From Kiritimatiellia bacterium (GTDB taxonomy: Bacteria > Verrucomicrobiota > Kiritimatiellia > RFP12 > UBA1067), in contig JAFWKK010000001.1 of the NCBI GenBank assembly GCA_017514235.1, positions 1 to 64,000 on the forward strand: a stretch of 64,000 nucleotides of DNA, read 5' to 3'. The notes under the pieces are model-generated. The model was not told the DNA's origin, did no database searches, and saw only the letters and a program-made list of their open reading frames with translations. Position 1 is the stretch's first letter, and the number at the start of each line of letters is the position of its first letter. This document shows positions 23,843-31,926 of this stretch, piece by piece. A program made the position numbers and the translations under genes.

Positions 23843-24537
23843 TGGGACAGAAAGTAAATCCCGTCGGTTTCCGCGTTGGCGTCAACCACGCCTGGGGCAG
23901 CCGTTGGTTCGCGCCCAAGAAGTCCTTCGGCGCGTTCCTTGTGGAGGATCAGCGCATCCGCGACCTCTGCAAGAAGCGGCTTGTCGAGGCCGGCATCTCC
24001 CGGATCATGATCGAGCGTTACGCTAACCGCGTGCGCGTCACCCTCTTCAGCGCCCGTCCGGGCGTGATCATCGGCCGCAAGGGCGGTGACGTCGAGGCGA
24101 CGCGTGACGAGCTGTCAAAGATGACCGGCAAGGAGGTCTACCTTGAGGTCAAGGAGGTCCAGGGAGCCGATGCAGACGCGCAGCTCGTGGCCGAGTCGAT
24201 TGCGCTGCAGCTCGAGCGCCGCATCATGCTCAAGAGGGCGATGAAGCGCGCGATGAAGGTTGCGATGGACATGGGTGTGGACGGCATCAAGATCCATGCC
24301 GGCGGCCGCATCAACGGCGCGGAGATCGCGCGCGTCGAATGGTCCCGCGAGGGCAAGGTGCCGCTTCACACGCTTCGCGCGAACATCGACTACGGTTTCG
24401 CGGAGGCCAACACCACGGCCGGCAAGATCGGTCTGAAGGTGTGGATATGCAAGAAGGAAGGGTTCCAGGCCCGTCCGCCCCGCGGCGATCGCCGCGGCGA
24501 CCGGCGTGAGCGCGGGGACCGCAAGGAGGGTCGGTAA
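23842..24537 (+). CDS. rpsC: 30S ribosomal protein S3
   Basis: The 231-aa S3 helps form the mRNA entry channel and helicase site. It begins GQKVNPVGFRVGVNHAW, has a KH domain with VIIGRKGGDVE, and the conserved KIHAGGRINGAEIAR. The last 20 residues are an Arg/Gly/Asp-rich tail beyond the usual end, likely disordered. The start is coupled to rplV by TAATG. Confidence 0.98.
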   Translation: MGQKVNPVGFRVGVNHAWGSRWFAPKKSFGAFLVEDQRIRDLCKKRLVEAGISRIMIERYANRVRVTLFSARPGVIIGRKGGDVEATRDELSKMTGKEVYLEVKEVQGADADAQLVAESIALQLERRIMLKRAMKRAMKVAMDMGVDGIKIHAGGRINGAEIARVEWSREGKVPLHTLRANIDYGFAEANTTAGKIGLKVWICKKEGFQARPPRGDRRGDRRERGDRKEGR

Positions 24538-24540
24538 GCC

Positions 24541-24963
24541 ATGCCTTTGATGCCCAAGAGAGTCAAGTACCGCAAGGTCTCCAAGGGGAATCGCGCGGGA
24601 TATGCAACGTCGGGCACGGAGCTCGCATACGGCGAGTTCGGCCTTAAGGCGCTGACGCGCGGTCTCCTGACGGCCACGCAGATCGAGGCGTGCCGCGTCG
24701 CGATCAACCGTGAGATGAAGCGCAAGGGGAAGCTCTGGATACGCATCTTCCCCGACAAGCCCGTCACGCGCAAGCCGATAGAGGTGCGCATGGGCGGAGG
24801 AAAGGGCAACCCGGAGTTCTGGGCGGCCGTAATCCTCCCAGGGAAGGTCCTCTTCGAGGTCGGGGGCGTCAGCGAGGAGGTCGCCAAGGAGTGCCTCCGT
24901 CTGGCGGCGACCAAGATCGGAATCCACACGAAATTCATCACCCGCGCAGGAGTAAAGATCTGA
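24541..24963 (+). CDS. rplP: 50S ribosomal protein L16
   Basis: The 140-aa L16 contacts the A-site tRNA. It starts [16 protein letters not shown] and contains [16 protein letters not shown] and the [14 protein letters not shown] loop. Its stop overlaps the rpsQ start (TGATG at 24961-24965), leaving no room for rpmC (L29), which normally sits here. Confidence 0.98.
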   Translation: MPLMPKRVKYRKVSKGNRAGYATSGTELAYGEFGLKALTRGLLTATQIEACRVAINREMKRKGKLWIRIFPDKPVTRKPIEVRMGGGKGNPEFWAAVILPGKVLFEVGGVSEEVAKECLRLAATKIGIHTKFITRAGVKI

Positions 24964-25223
24964 TGAGCACGGAAATCAGCAGCCGCGGTGCGCGCAAGGT
25001 GCGCAAGGGCGTGGTCGTATCGCGGATGGGCGCGAAGAGCGTCAAGGTCGCGGTCTCGTACCGCGAGCGTCACCCGATGTACGGCAAGGTCGTCACGCGC
25101 ACTAAGAACTACCATGTGCACGACGAGGCCGACACGGCCAAGGTCGGGGACACGGTGACCATCATGGAAACGCGTCCGATGAGCGCCACGAAGCGTTGGC
25201 GCATCGTCGCGGACGCGAAGTAA
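24963..25223 (+). CDS. rpsQ: 30S ribosomal protein S17
   Basis: The 86-aa S17 is an OB-fold protein. It contains RKGVVVSRMGAKSVKVAV, HPMYGKVVTRTKNYHVHDE and VGDTVTIMETRPMSATKRW, all typical. It directly follows rplP, with L29 missing between them. Confidence 0.96.
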   Translation: MSTEISSRGARKVRKGVVVSRMGAKSVKVAVSYRERHPMYGKVVTRTKNYHVHDEADTAKVGDTVTIMETRPMSATKRWRIVADAK

Positions 25224-25239
25224 GCAAGGAGAAGCCGAC

Positions 25240-25605
25240 ATGCTTCAGGAACTCTCCAATCTCGTAGTGGCGGATAACACTGGCGCCAAGCGTGCGATGT
25301 GTTTCCGTATTCTCAAGCAGCGCAAGGAGTACGCCCATCTCGGGGACGTGATCCGCGTTGCGATAAAGGAGGCTTCGCCGACCTCGTCCGTAAAGAAGGG
25401 CTCGGTCGCGACCGCCGTCATCATACGCACGGGCCAGCCGATCCGCAGGGAGGACGGCTCGATGGTCCACTTCGACCAGAACGCGTGCGTCCTCGTCGAC
25501 TCGAAGCTCAACCCGATCGGGACCCGCGTGTTCGGGCCGGTCGCCCGCGAGCTCCGCGAGAAGAACTACATGAAGATACTCTCGATGGCCCCGGAAGTGG
25601 TCTGA
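25240..25605 (+). CDS. rplN: 50S ribosomal protein L14
   Basis: The 121-aa L14 lies at the subunit interface. It starts MLQELSNLVVADNTGAKRA and has VIIRTGQPIRREDGS and GTRVFGPVARELREKN, all diagnostic. AAGGAG lies before the ATG. Confidence 0.98.
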   Translation: MLQELSNLVVADNTGAKRAMCFRILKQRKEYAHLGDVIRVAIKEASPTSSVKKGSVATAVIIRTGQPIRREDGSMVHFDQNACVLVDSKLNPIGTRVFGPVARELREKNYMKILSMAPEVV

Positions 25606-25619
25606 GAAGGAGCAACGAA

Positions 25620-25931
25620 ATGTCACTCGCAAGAATCAGGAAGAACGACACCGTGATCGTGACCTGCGGCAATGACGCGGGCAAGACCGGCACGGTATTG
25701 AGCGTGAACGCAAAGAAGGGCACGGCGATAGTGGGCGGCATAAACGTCCACAAGAAGGCGGTGCGCCGTACCGAGAAGACCGCTGGCGGCCTCATTGAAC
25801 GGGAGTTCCCGATCCGCATAAGCAAGCTCATGCCTTACGACGCCGAGAAGAAGGCGGGCACGCGCGTCAGGGTGGGCGACAAGGAGGGCAAGAAGGCCCG
25901 TCTCTCCGTCAAGAGCGGGAAGCCCCTCTAA
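25620..25931 (+). CDS. rplX: 50S ribosomal protein L24
   Basis: The 103-aa L24 is an early assembly protein with a KOW motif (RIRKNDTVIVTCGNDAGKTG) and the segment GGINVHKKAVRRTEKTAGG. It is 14 bases after rplN, with AAGGAG upstream of the ATG. Confidence 0.96.
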   Translation: MSLARIRKNDTVIVTCGNDAGKTGTVLSVNAKKGTAIVGGINVHKKAVRRTEKTAGGLIEREFPIRISKLMPYDAEKKAGTRVRVGDKEGKKARLSVKSGKPL

Positions 25932-25949
25932 GGAAGGAACTAAACTGTC

Positions 25950-26483
25950 ATGGCAAGACTGAAAGACGAATACGCGAACCGCATGGTGGCAGAGCTCGAG
26001 AAGAAGCTCGGCATCACCAACCGTATGCTCGTTCCGCGCCTCCAGAAGATCGTCATCAACATGGGCTTCGGCATCGTCTCCAAGGACGAGCAGAAGACGC
26101 TAGTGGACGACCTCGCTACCATCACCGGCCAGAAACCGATGCTTTGCCGCGCGAAGAAGTCGATCTCGAACTTCAAGCTGCGCGAGGGCATGGTCATCGG
26201 CGCGAAGGTCACCCTGCGCGGCATGCGCATGTGGGAGTTCGCCGACCGCCTTATCTCGGCGGCGCTGCCCCGCATCCGCGACTTCCGCGGGGTTCCCAAC
26301 CGCGGCTTCGACGGCGCCGGCAACTATACGCTCGGCATCAAGGAGCACACGATCTTCCCGGAGCTCGTGGATTCCGCAGTTCACTCCGGAATGGACGTCA
26401 CGTTCGTGACCTCGTCCACCGACAACGCGGCCTGCAGGGAGCTTCTCGTCTCCATGGGCATGCCGTTCGCAGGAAGGAGCTAA
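25950..26483 (+). CDS. rplE: 50S ribosomal protein L5
   Basis: The 177-aa L5 binds 5S rRNA and contacts the P-site tRNA. Typical parts are VPRLQKIVINMGFG, TGQKPMLCRAKKSISNFKLR, GAKVTLRGMRMWEF, PRIRDFRGVPNRGFDG and GNYTLGIKEHTIFPEL. Confidence 0.98.
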   Translation: MARLKDEYANRMVAELEKKLGITNRMLVPRLQKIVINMGFGIVSKDEQKTLVDDLATITGQKPMLCRAKKSISNFKLREGMVIGAKVTLRGMRMWEFADRLISAALPRIRDFRGVPNRGFDGAGNYTLGIKEHTIFPELVDSAVHSGMDVTFVTSSTDNAACRELLVSMGMPFAGRS

Positions 26484-26486
26484 GTC

Positions 26487-26672
26487 ATGGCCAAGAAGTG
26501 CCTCATCGAAAAGCAGAAGCGCACGCCGAAGTTCAAGGTCCGCGCCTACAACCGCTGCCAGCGCTGCGGGCGGCGTCACGCCTACCTCCGCAAGTTCGGC
26601 GTCTGCCGTCTCTGTTTCCGCGAGCTCGCTGTCGCCGGCCTCGTGCCCGGCGTGACAAAGGCATCGTGGTAA
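26487..26672 (+). CDS. rpsN: 30S ribosomal protein S14, zinc-binding type
   Basis: This 61-aa short S14 has two CxxC pairs (CQRC and CRLC) separated by [12 protein letters not shown], the zinc-binding form. It begins [20 protein letters not shown]. It starts 3 bases after rplE. Confidence 0.97.
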   Translation: MAKKCLIEKQKRTPKFKVRAYNRCQRCGRRHAYLRKFGVCRLCFRELAVAGLVPGVTKASW

Positions 26673-26697
26673 CGAAAGAAGAAAAGGAGTCCAGCAC

Positions 26698-27090
26698 ATG
26701 TCCATAGATCCCATTTCCGACATGCTCACGACGATCCGCAACGGTCTGAAGGCCCGCCTTTTCTCCGTGGAGACCCCGGCGAGCGGACTGAAGGGCGAAA
26801 TCGCCCGCGTCATGAAGGAGGCCGGCTACATCGCCGACGCCGTCACGACGTCAGAGTTCCCGAAGCGGCTCGTGATCACGCTGAAGTACACGGAGCGGGC
26901 CATGCCCGCCATAACGGAGCTCAAGCGCATCTCAAAGCCCGGCCTGCGCCGGTTCGTCTCGGTTCCCGAGATACCGTCCGTCCTCGACGGAATGGGCCTT
27001 GCGATCCTCTCCACCTCGAAGGGCGTCATGTCCGGCACTGAGGCGAAGAAGGCCCGCATTGGCGGGGAGCTCATCTGCACCGTAGCTTAA
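26698..27090 (+). CDS. rpsH: 30S ribosomal protein S8
   Basis: The 130-aa S8 is a primary 16S-binding protein. It starts SIDPISDMLTTIRNGLKAR and has the C-terminal GLAILSTSKGVMSGTEAKKA. In E. coli S8 represses the spc operon; no such site was identified here. Confidence 0.97.
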   Translation: MSIDPISDMLTTIRNGLKARLFSVETPASGLKGEIARVMKEAGYIADAVTTSEFPKRLVITLKYTERAMPAITELKRISKPGLRRFVSVPEIPSVLDGMGLAILSTSKGVMSGTEAKKARIGGELICTVA

Positions 27091-27109
27091 GTAAGAGGAG
27101 TCCAAGACA

Positions 27110-27646
27110 ATGTCTCGAATCGGCAAGGAACCCGTCACGATCGCGGAAGGCGTAACCGTCTCCGTCGACGGCCAGAAGGTGACGGTGAAGGGGAAGCTCG
27201 GGGAGCTTTCCTATACGATGCATGAAGGCATCACGGCGAAAGCGGAAGACGGCCGTATCGTCGTCTCGTGCGCAGATGACGCAACGCTCGGCAACTTCCA
27301 CGGCCTCGCCCGCGCACTGATTCACAACATGGTGGTCGGCGTGTCTGCGGGCTACAAGAAGCAGCTATCGATCGAAGGAACAGGCTTCAAGGCCGTGCTC
27401 AAGGGCAAGGAGCTTGCGCTCTCCCTGGGCTTTGCCTCGCCTAAGATATTTGCGGTGCCGGACGGCATCACATGCACCGTCGAGAACGACGGCCTCCAGG
27501 TGACGCTGACCGGCGTCGACAAGGCGCTCGTCGGCGAGTCTGCGGCGCGCATCCGCGCGTACTACCCGGCCGAACCCTACAAGGGCAAGGGCATCAAGTA
27601 CGTCGGCGAGCACATCCGCCGCAAACAAGGAAAGAAGGTGGCCTAA
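27110..27646 (+). CDS. rplF: 50S ribosomal protein L6
   Basis: The 178-aa L6 lies near the GTPase-associated centre. It begins SRIGKEPVTIAEGVTV and ends with the conserved YKGKGIKYVGEHIRRKQGKK. Its stop overlaps the rplR start as TAATG. Confidence 0.98.
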   Translation: MSRIGKEPVTIAEGVTVSVDGQKVTVKGKLGELSYTMHEGITAKAEDGRIVVSCADDATLGNFHGLARALIHNMVVGVSAGYKKQLSIEGTGFKAVLKGKELALSLGFASPKIFAVPDGITCTVENDGLQVTLTGVDKALVGESAARIRAYYPAEPYKGKGIKYVGEHIRRKQGKKVA

Positions 27647-28011
27647 TGAGCTTCAACCGCAAGGTACAGCGCCAGAAGCGGCATCTCCGCCTGCGTCAGC
27701 GCATCGTCGGCACGGCAGCGCGTCCACGCCTGTCGATCTGCATCACGAACAAGCACATGTACGTGCAGTTCATCGACGACGATGCCGGTCGCACTCTCGC
27801 TCAGGCGAACAGCCTGAAGGACGAGCACGCCAACCTCGCCACAGCCAAGGCGCTCGGCGCCGCGGCGGCCGAGGCCGCGAAGTCCGCAGGCATTTCGACC
27901 GTTGTCGTCGACCGCGGCGGCAACAAGTATACGGGCCGCGTCGCGGCAATCGTCGAGGCCGTCGTGGAGGCGGGCCTCTCCATCCGCACCAAGAAAGAGG
28001 AGAATCGGTAA
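27646..28011 (+). CDS. rplR: 50S ribosomal protein L18
   Basis: The 121-aa L18 binds 5S rRNA with L5. It shows RLRQRIVGTAARPRLSICIT, HMYVQFIDDDAGRTLA and VVVDRGGNKYTGRVAAIVEA. The start at 27646 is coupled to rplF. Confidence 0.97.
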   Translation: MSFNRKVQRQKRHLRLRQRIVGTAARPRLSICITNKHMYVQFIDDDAGRTLAQANSLKDEHANLATAKALGAAAAEAAKSAGISTVVVDRGGNKYTGRVAAIVEAVVEAGLSIRTKKEENR

Positions 28012-28013
28012 CA

Positions 28014-28508
28014 ATGGCTTTCAATCGCGACAAGCGTTCCGACGCGGGTGCCGAGGACAACCTCGACGAGCATACCGTGTTCATCAACAGGTGCGCCAAG
28101 ACCGTCAAGGGCGGCCGCCGCATGAGCTTCTCCGCCGTCATCGTGGTCGGTGACAAGGCCGGAAAGGTCGGCGTGGGTTTCGGCAAGGCCAACGAGGTCG
28201 CCGACGCAATCCGCAAAGGCGGCGAGGCTGCCCGCAAGGACATGCGCACGGTCACGTTGCGTGGCAAGACCATCCCGCACGACGTCGAGGGTGTCTGTGA
28301 CGGCGGCCGGGTGATTCTCAAGCCCGCGCCGGACGGCACGGGCCTCATCGTCGGCGGCGGCATGCGCCCCGTTCTCGAGGCCGTCGGCATACGTGACGCT
28401 GTCGGCAAGTCGCTCGGATCCAAGAACCGTCTCAACGTGGTCAAGGCCACTATGAACGCGCTCATGAAGCTCCGCAGCGCCGAGGAGATCGCGGCGATCA
28501 GGGCGTAA
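28014..28508 (+). CDS. rpsE: 30S ribosomal protein S5
   Basis: The 164-aa S5 is important for decoding fidelity. It has RVAKTVKGGRR-type signature as CAKTVKGGRRMSFSAVIVVG, GFGKANEVADAIRKG and GLGSKNRLNVVK-type as LGSKNRLNVVKATMNAL. It is followed by a 29-base gap and then rplO. The expected rpmD (L30) is absent. Confidence 0.97.
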   Translation: MAFNRDKRSDAGAEDNLDEHTVFINRCAKTVKGGRRMSFSAVIVVGDKAGKVGVGFGKANEVADAIRKGGEAARKDMRTVTLRGKTIPHDVEGVCDGGRVILKPAPDGTGLIVGGGMRPVLEAVGIRDAVGKSLGSKNRLNVVKATMNALMKLRSAEEIAAIRA

Positions 28509-28537
28509 CGGCGAAAGCCTCGAAAGGAGAACTTGAA

Positions 28538-28975
28538 ATGGAACTCAGCAATCTGACAAACACGCCGGGAGCACGCAGCCGCCGCAAGCGCGTCGGCCGC
28601 GGTTGCGGTTCGGGCATGGGCAAGACCTCCACCCGCGGTCACAAGGGTCAGGCCGCGCGCAAGGGCCACAAGCATAAGCTTCAGTTTGAAGGCGGCCAGA
28701 TGCCGCTCGTCCGCAGGCTGCCGAAGCGCGGTTTCAACAATGCCGCTTTCGCCGCCAAGGCGTTCGGCGTCAACCTTGCAGAACTTGAGAAGCGGTTCGA
28801 AGCCGGGGCCGAAATCACCCTCGCTACTCTTGCGAAGGCCGGCCTTACGGACAACAAGCGCCCGAAGGTCAAGATACTCGGCACCGGCGAACTGACAAAG
28901 AAGTTCACAGTGAAGGTTCCTTGCTCGGCTTCCGCCAAGGCGAAGATCGAGAAGGCCGGCGGCACCGTCGCCTGA
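28538..28975 (+). CDS. rplO: 50S ribosomal protein L15
   Basis: The 145-aa L15 is a late assembly protein. It begins MELSNLTNTPGARSRRKRVG, has the Gly-rich GRGCGSGMGKTSTRGHKGQ and MPLVRRLPKRGFNN. It is the last gene of this operon: a strong terminator follows, where secY is usually found. Confidence 0.98.
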   Translation: MELSNLTNTPGARSRRKRVGRGCGSGMGKTSTRGHKGQAARKGHKHKLQFEGGQMPLVRRLPKRGFNNAAFAAKAFGVNLAELEKRFEAGAEITLATLAKAGLTDNKRPKVKILGTGELTKKFTVKVPCSASAKAKIEKAGGTVA

Positions 28976-28996
28976 GACGGTCTCCGACCGCGTAAG

Positions 28997-29041
28997 ACGC
29001 GAGGCTCCCGGACATGCTCGGGCGTCTCGCGTTTCTTTTTT
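28997..29041 (+). terminator. Rho-independent terminator of the ribosomal operon
   Basis: ACGCGAG (28997-29003) pairs with CTCGCGT (29026-29032). An inner stem (CCCG with CGGG) lies around the ACATG loop, and TTTCTTTTTT follows. It closes the S10-spc operon right after rplO. Confidence 0.9.
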
Positions 29042-29074
29042 CGTGTCCCGCTGCAAAGCGAAGGGAGATGTGAC

Positions 29075-30283
29075 TTGAGGACCTGCGCTTCTAACAACTG
29101 CAATGCCTTTACGGCGTCATGCCTCTTGGCGGCGGCGTTGGCGGCGTGTCTGTGCCGCGCCGATCAACCAGCTGGCGTCAAGGCTGTCCCCATGCGGGAC
29201 TGCCCGATCGGTGTGTTTGACTCCGGAATAGGCGGGCTCTCCGTGCTTGAACAGATTCTTGCACTAGACGCGTTCGACAACGGCACCGGCGCTCCTGGCA
29301 CGGACGGACGGCCCGACTTCGCGGGAGAGGAGTTCGTCTACTTCGGAGACCAGGCGAACATGCCGTACGGACGCTATGACGCGGCGGGCAAGGCCGACCT
29401 TCTGCGCGAACTGGTCAGGCGAGACGCGCGCTTCCTCCTAGGCAGCGACGGGCATCGTCCGGCAAAGGTCATAGTCATTGCATGCAACACTGCCACGGCC
29501 TATGGTCTTGAAGCCGTCCGTGCCATGCCTCGGTCGCGCGGCGAAAAGGTCATCGGCGTCGTCAATGCAGGGGTTGAGGCCGCACTTGACGCAATTTCGT
29601 CGGCGACAGGTGCCTGCGCCGTCGCGGTCATGGCCACGCCGGCGACGATTTCATCCGGCGTGTACGAGCGTACGCTAGCCGAGACGGCCCGCGTCCGCGC
29701 GCTGTCGTTCCCAGTGTTTGTCGCCAGCCGCGGCGGCATCGGCCTTGCGGAGGCGGTTGAGAACGCCGAACCGGGACGTTTCCTGTGCGCACGGACGAAT
29801 GTGGTGGCCCTCGTCACGGACTATCGGGCGCACGGCGGCAAGGCGCCGATACGCGCGTTCATCCTCGGGTGCACTCACTATCCTTTCGTTCTGGAAGCCA
29901 TACGCTCCGCCCTCGACAGTCTTCGTGAGAATCCGGAGTATGCGTCGCTCCTGCCGCGCGACATTGTTTTCGTAGATCCGGCGGTCTACACGGCCATGGC
30001 GTGCTACAAGGCCCTGCGTGAAGATGGGCTTCTCAGGACGTCAGGCGCGGAGAGGCCCCGTCCGCGCGTTGAAGCGTTCGTGTCGATCGGACGCGACGGA
30101 CCGCTTGATGATTCCGTCAAGTACGGGCGCAGCGTGTCGGACGCGGACTACGGCACGAAAATTGTGCCGTTGGCTTGCGGTTCGCTGACGGATGCAACGG
30201 CGGAAAGCGTGGCGGCGTCCTTCCCTCTTTCTGCTGCCGCGCTCGGCATCTCCCCGACACATTCCTGCGACAAGGACAAGTGA
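29075..30283 (+). CDS. Glutamate/aspartate racemase-like protein with lipoprotein-type signal
   Basis: This 402-aa protein has all the MurI-family hallmarks: IGVFDSGIGGLSVL, YFGDQANMPYGRY, the first catalytic Cys in IACNTATAYG and the second in LGCTHYPF. MurI is normally cytoplasmic, about 265 aa, and supplies D-glutamate for peptidoglycan. Here a TTG start with AGGGAG seven bases upstream adds about 39 residues. They form a hydrophobic signal ending in LAAC, which suggests export or lipid anchoring. The protein also has extra loops and about 60 extra C-terminal residues. If translation starts instead at the Met of MRDCPIGVFD (29192), the protein would be a cytoplasmic racemase; the clear signal-like sequence argues against that. 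Confidence 0.8.
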   Translation: MRTCASNNCNAFTASCLLAAALAACLCRADQPAGVKAVPMRDCPIGVFDSGIGGLSVLEQILALDAFDNGTGAPGTDGRPDFAGEEFVYFGDQANMPYGRYDAAGKADLLRELVRRDARFLLGSDGHRPAKVIVIACNTATAYGLEAVRAMPRSRGEKVIGVVNAGVEAALDAISSATGACAVAVMATPATISSGVYERTLAETARVRALSFPVFVASRGGIGLAEAVENAEPGRFLCARTNVVALVTDYRAHGGKAPIRAFILGCTHYPFVLEAIRSALDSLRENPEYASLLPRDIVFVDPAVYTAMACYKALREDGLLRTSGAERPRPRVEAFVSIGRDGPLDDSVKYGRSVSDADYGTKIVPLACGSLTDATAESVAASFPLSAAALGISPTHSCDKDK

Positions 30284-30316
30284 CCATGTGGGCGTGAGAC
30301 GGGAACGGAGAAAGTA

Positions 30317-30325
30317 TGGTATAAT
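30317..30325 (+). promoter_or_regulatory. Extended -10 promoter of the sigma-54 activator gene
   Basis: TGGTATAAT ends 6 bases before the ATG at 30332, so the transcript should start at or within a base or two of the start codon. Confidence 0.7.
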
Positions 30326-30331
30326 AACGCA

Positions 30332-31873
30332 ATGCGAAACCCGTCACAGCCAGAGCTTGAAGTCCTGAGGGAGGTCACTACCGCCGTCGTGCGCGAGCGA
30401 GACGTGCGCCTTCTCCTTGAGAGGGTTATAGACATACTCGGCCGGCGCATGGGCATGCTGCGCGGCACGTTCACGATACTCGAGGGCGACGAACTGCGTA
30501 TCGAGGCGTCGTCACGCGGCCTTAATGCCGAGGAGCGCGCTCTCGGCCACTACCGACTTGGCGAGGGAATCACCGGGCTGGTAGCGAAATCGGGGAAGTC
30601 GGAGATCGTCCTGGACGTCCGCAGGGACCGCAGGTTTCTGAACCGCACGAAGTCGCGTCGTATTGACGAGGCGCTTTCTTTCATATGTGTGCCGCTGATA
30701 CGCAACGGTGACGTCATAGGCACGCTTTCAGCGGACCGCGAGATGCGCGGCGAGACCACTTCGCTCGCTAAGGACGTCGCGCTCCTGGAGATAATCGCCA
30801 ACTTGGTGGGCGAGGCGGCGGCTGTCTTGCGTGAGGAGTGCGCGGAGCGCGACGCGCTCAAGGACGAGAACCGCCGGCTGCGCGGGCTGATGTCAACCGA
30901 CAACCCGGGGCACATGATTGGCGAGTGCCTGCAAATGCGTGCTGTATACGAGCAGATACGCCAGGTGGCGCCGAGCGAGGCCACGGTGCTCGTGCGTGGC
31001 GCAAGCGGCACTGGCAAGGAACTGGTGGCGCGTGCGATACAGGTCCTTTCAGCGCGGCGCGACAAGCCTTTTGTTGCGCTCAACTGCGCGGCTCTGCCGG
31101 AGTCGCTGGTGGAGTCGGAGCTTTTCGGCCACGAGAAAGGGGCGTTCACCGACGCGCGCGAGCGCCGGATCGGGCGCGCTGAGGCAGCGGATGGCGGTAC
31201 GCTGTTCCTTGACGAGATAGGGGACCTTTCGCTGGCGGTGCAGGTGAAGCTGCTGCGTTTCCTGCAGGAACGCACGTTCTCCCGAGTGGGTTCTAACACG
31301 GTACTCCACAGCGACGTGCGGTTCATCGCCGCGACGAGCCGGAATCTCGAGGACCTGATGGCGCGGAAACTGTTCCGCGAGGACCTGTACTACCGGCTAT
31401 CGGTCTTCCCGATAGCTGTGCCGGACCTGAAGGACCGTGGCGGTGACATCGTGCTGCTGGCGCACCACTATCTCTCACGCATGAACGTGAAGTACGGGCG
31501 TAGCATCGACCGCATTTCCGCACCGGCGCTTAACATGCTGCAGGGCTATGCCTGGCCCGGCAACGTGCGCGAGCTGGAGAACTGCATGGAGCGCGCGGTG
31601 CTGACGGCCAGGGACAATGTGATACGCGGCTATAACCTGCCGCCGGCGATGCAGGATGGCGAACCGGCGGAAGGCCCGTACGACGAGGACAGGGCGCAGA
31701 CGCTCGACGAGCAGTTGGCCGATGCCGAGCGGCGGATACTGCGCAACGCGATCTCGCGCCACGGCGGGAACCGCGCGGCTGCTGGGCGCGAGCTGGGAGT
31801 AAGCTCGCGTATGATGAACTACAAGCTAGGAAAGCTGGGGATGCTGTCCGTCGGCCGAGAGGGCCGTCCGTGA
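30332..31873 (+). CDS. Sigma-54-dependent transcriptional activator (GAF - AAA+ - Fis HTH)
   Basis: This 513-aa enhancer-binding protein has NifA-like architecture. An N-terminal GAF sensor spans about residues 15-170. The AAA+ domain (about 195-430) has Walker A GASGTGKE, Walker B GTLFLDEIGD, and the arginine region FREDLYYRLSVFPI. A Fis-type helix-turn-helix is at the C terminus (NRAAAGRELGVSSRMMNYK). The sigma-54 contact loop reads GAFTDA instead of the more common GAFTGA. The GAF ligand and target genes are unknown, and no -24/-12 promoters were identified in the window. It lies upstream of pyrH but that gene has its own promoter. Confidence 0.92.
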   Translation: MRNPSQPELEVLREVTTAVVRERDVRLLLERVIDILGRRMGMLRGTFTILEGDELRIEASSRGLNAEERALGHYRLGEGITGLVAKSGKSEIVLDVRRDRRFLNRTKSRRIDEALSFICVPLIRNGDVIGTLSADREMRGETTSLAKDVALLEIIANLVGEAAAVLREECAERDALKDENRRLRGLMSTDNPGHMIGECLQMRAVYEQIRQVAPSEATVLVRGASGTGKELVARAIQVLSARRDKPFVALNCAALPESLVESELFGHEKGAFTDARERRIGRAEAADGGTLFLDEIGDLSLAVQVKLLRFLQERTFSRVGSNTVLHSDVRFIAATSRNLEDLMARKLFREDLYYRLSVFPIAVPDLKDRGGDIVLLAHHYLSRMNVKYGRSIDRISAPALNMLQGYAWPGNVRELENCMERAVLTARDNVIRGYNLPPAMQDGEPAEGPYDEDRAQTLDEQLADAERRILRNAISRHGGNRAAAGRELGVSSRMMNYKLGKLGMLSVGREGRP

Positions 31874-31910
31874 CCGACTGGCCTGGGGCATTGCCTTTCC
31901 CGCCTTGAAA

Positions 31911-31919
31911 TGATACAAT
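31911..31919 (+). promoter_or_regulatory. Extended -10 promoter of pyrH
   Basis: TGATACAAT ends 7 bases before the GTG start of pyrH. The mRNA is predicted to be leaderless. Confidence 0.65.
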
Positions 31920-31926
31920 TCACGTT

